Positions 13,587 to 14,180 of a DNA stretch of 14,180 bases are shown here, piece after piece (positions within the stretch are counted from its first letter, which is position 1; each line of letters starts with the position of its first letter). The stretch is taken from the NCBI GenBank assembly GCA_013002925.1, contig JABDLQ010000465.1, forward strand, positions 1-14,180, read 5' to 3'. This DNA comes from Gammaproteobacteria bacterium (lineage in GTDB: Bacteria > Pseudomonadota > Gammaproteobacteria > Steroidobacterales > SZUA-146). Under the pieces are notes generated by a model, which did no database searches, was not told the DNA's origin, and worked only from the letters and a program-made list of their open reading frames with translations. The translations under genes were made by a program, and so were the position numbers.

Positions 13587-13628
13587 GTTCAGTTGCTGTG
13601 CGGTGAGCGAAATCTTGAGGTTTGAATG

Positions 13629-14180
13629 ATGAGTGATACCAAAAATTCCGAATCGCCGCCATCCCGCAGGGTGGTTCCGGGAATCCAGGGGTATTTCATC
13701 GAAACGCCGTTGCGTGGTGACGTTCAGGGTGCGACTTTTACGCGCATGTGGCAGCAGTGCCGCGCACACTGGTTGTGGCTGTTGCTGGCCATGATCATTG
13801 GTGGCGCAGTCGGCATATTGGCATTTGTAAAAACGACACCAGTCTATAGAGCTTCAGTCACGATCGCGCCGGCAGAGGATGTGGAAGGCGGCTCCGGTCT
13901 GGGAGCGTTGGATCAACTCGGTGGTATTGCATCGCTCGCGGGTGTACCGCTCGATGCCAAAGTGGACAAGACCCAGCTGGCGATGGCGTACCTCACGTCC
14001 GATGCGCTAACCCGCGAATTTATCATCGACAATAATCTGATGCCGGTGCTCTTCTCGAAAAGCTGGGACAGCAAGTCTCAAAAGTGGACTTCGGAAGAAC
14101 CTCCGACGATGAATCAGGCGATCGTCTCTTTGGATCAGGGTGTGCGCAAAATTGCGCGAGTTCCCACTACGGGACTGTAC
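13629..14180 (+). CDS. Wzz-type chain-length determinant / polysaccharide co-polymerase (partial)
   Basis: The frame is open to the window end: 184 residues seen from ATG 13629, C-terminus missing. A tandem ATG at 13626 is in frame; GAGGT (13617-13621) is 7 bases from 13629 and 4 from 13626, so 13629 is preferred. After a Pro-rich cytoplasmic N-terminus (QGYFIETPLRGDVQG) comes a transmembrane helix (about 48-67, HWLWLLLAMIIGGAVGILAF), then VYRASVTIAPAED (72-84), the usual periplasmic start of Wzz proteins, and LGGIASLAGVPLD (97-109). The final residues RKIARVPTTGLY resemble the Wzz stretch before its coiled-coil region. Wzz proteins set O-antigen, capsule or EPS length together with the polymerase. 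Whether it has a C-terminal tyrosine kinase domain cannot be seen. Confidence 0.9.
   Translation, partial: MSDTKNSESPPSRRVVPGIQGYFIETPLRGDVQGATFTRMWQQCRAHWLWLLLAMIIGGAVGILAFVKTTPVYRASVTIAPAEDVEGGSGLGALDQLGGIASLAGVPLDAKVDKTQLAMAYLTSDALTREFIIDNNLMPVLFSKSWDSKSQKWTSEEPPTMNQAIVSLDQGVRKIARVPTTGLY

Overview
The window reads as chromosomal DNA of a Gammaproteobacterium, probably environmental or marine rather than enteric. The signs are an E. coli-length GltX, a Wzi-family outer membrane protein, a long SLBB export protein of a kind I associate with marine gammaproteobacteria, and a tRNA-Val with anticodon CAC, which E. coli lacks. Genus cannot be judged. All protein genes are on the + strand; the tRNA is on the - strand. 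No integrase, transposase, IS end, CRISPR array or phage gene is visible.

Layout. Bases 1-316 hold tRNA-Val(CAC) on the - strand with a good sigma70 promoter, and the divergent control region of gltX. gltX (glutamyl-tRNA synthetase, 317-1726) is the housekeeping boundary. After it come a DegT/DnrJ/EryC1/StrS sugar aminotransferase (1861-3042) and a Wzi-family outer membrane beta-barrel (about 3240-4799), each with its own upstream spacer. A non-coding stretch (4800-5533) carries a convincing promoter at 5207-5235 and a leader of nearly 300 nt.

The leader opens a compact operon that continues past the window end: a six-SLBB polysaccharide export protein (5534-8257), a small PglC-type phosphoglycosyl transferase (8328-9029), a class I SAM methyltransferase (9034-9855), a second DegT-family aminotransferase (9863-10996), a TylF/MycF-type O-methyltransferase (10993-11760), a transketolase split into N-terminal (11765-12625) and C-terminal (12625-13548) subunits, and a Wzz-type chain-length/co-polymerase protein (13629 to beyond 14180). 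Junctions from 9029 to 12625 are 4-base or 1-base overlaps or gaps of 4-7 bases.

How the parts fit. The PGT would load the first sugar phosphate onto undecaprenyl phosphate. The Wzz-like protein and the SLBB protein would control chain length and carry polymer across periplasm and outer membrane. The Wzi-like barrel may hold the polymer at the surface. The aminotransferase, two methyltransferases and split transketolase look like a cassette for an unusual sugar, perhaps an amino, O-methylated sugar whose carbon chain is altered by two-carbon transfer. The C-terminal transketolase subunit keeps the catalytic Glu but has Gly where classical transketolases have a phosphate-binding His, so its substrate may not be a normal pentose-phosphate intermediate. 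This cassette is the best candidate here for undescribed chemistry. Glycosyltransferases, flippase and polymerase would have to lie downstream.
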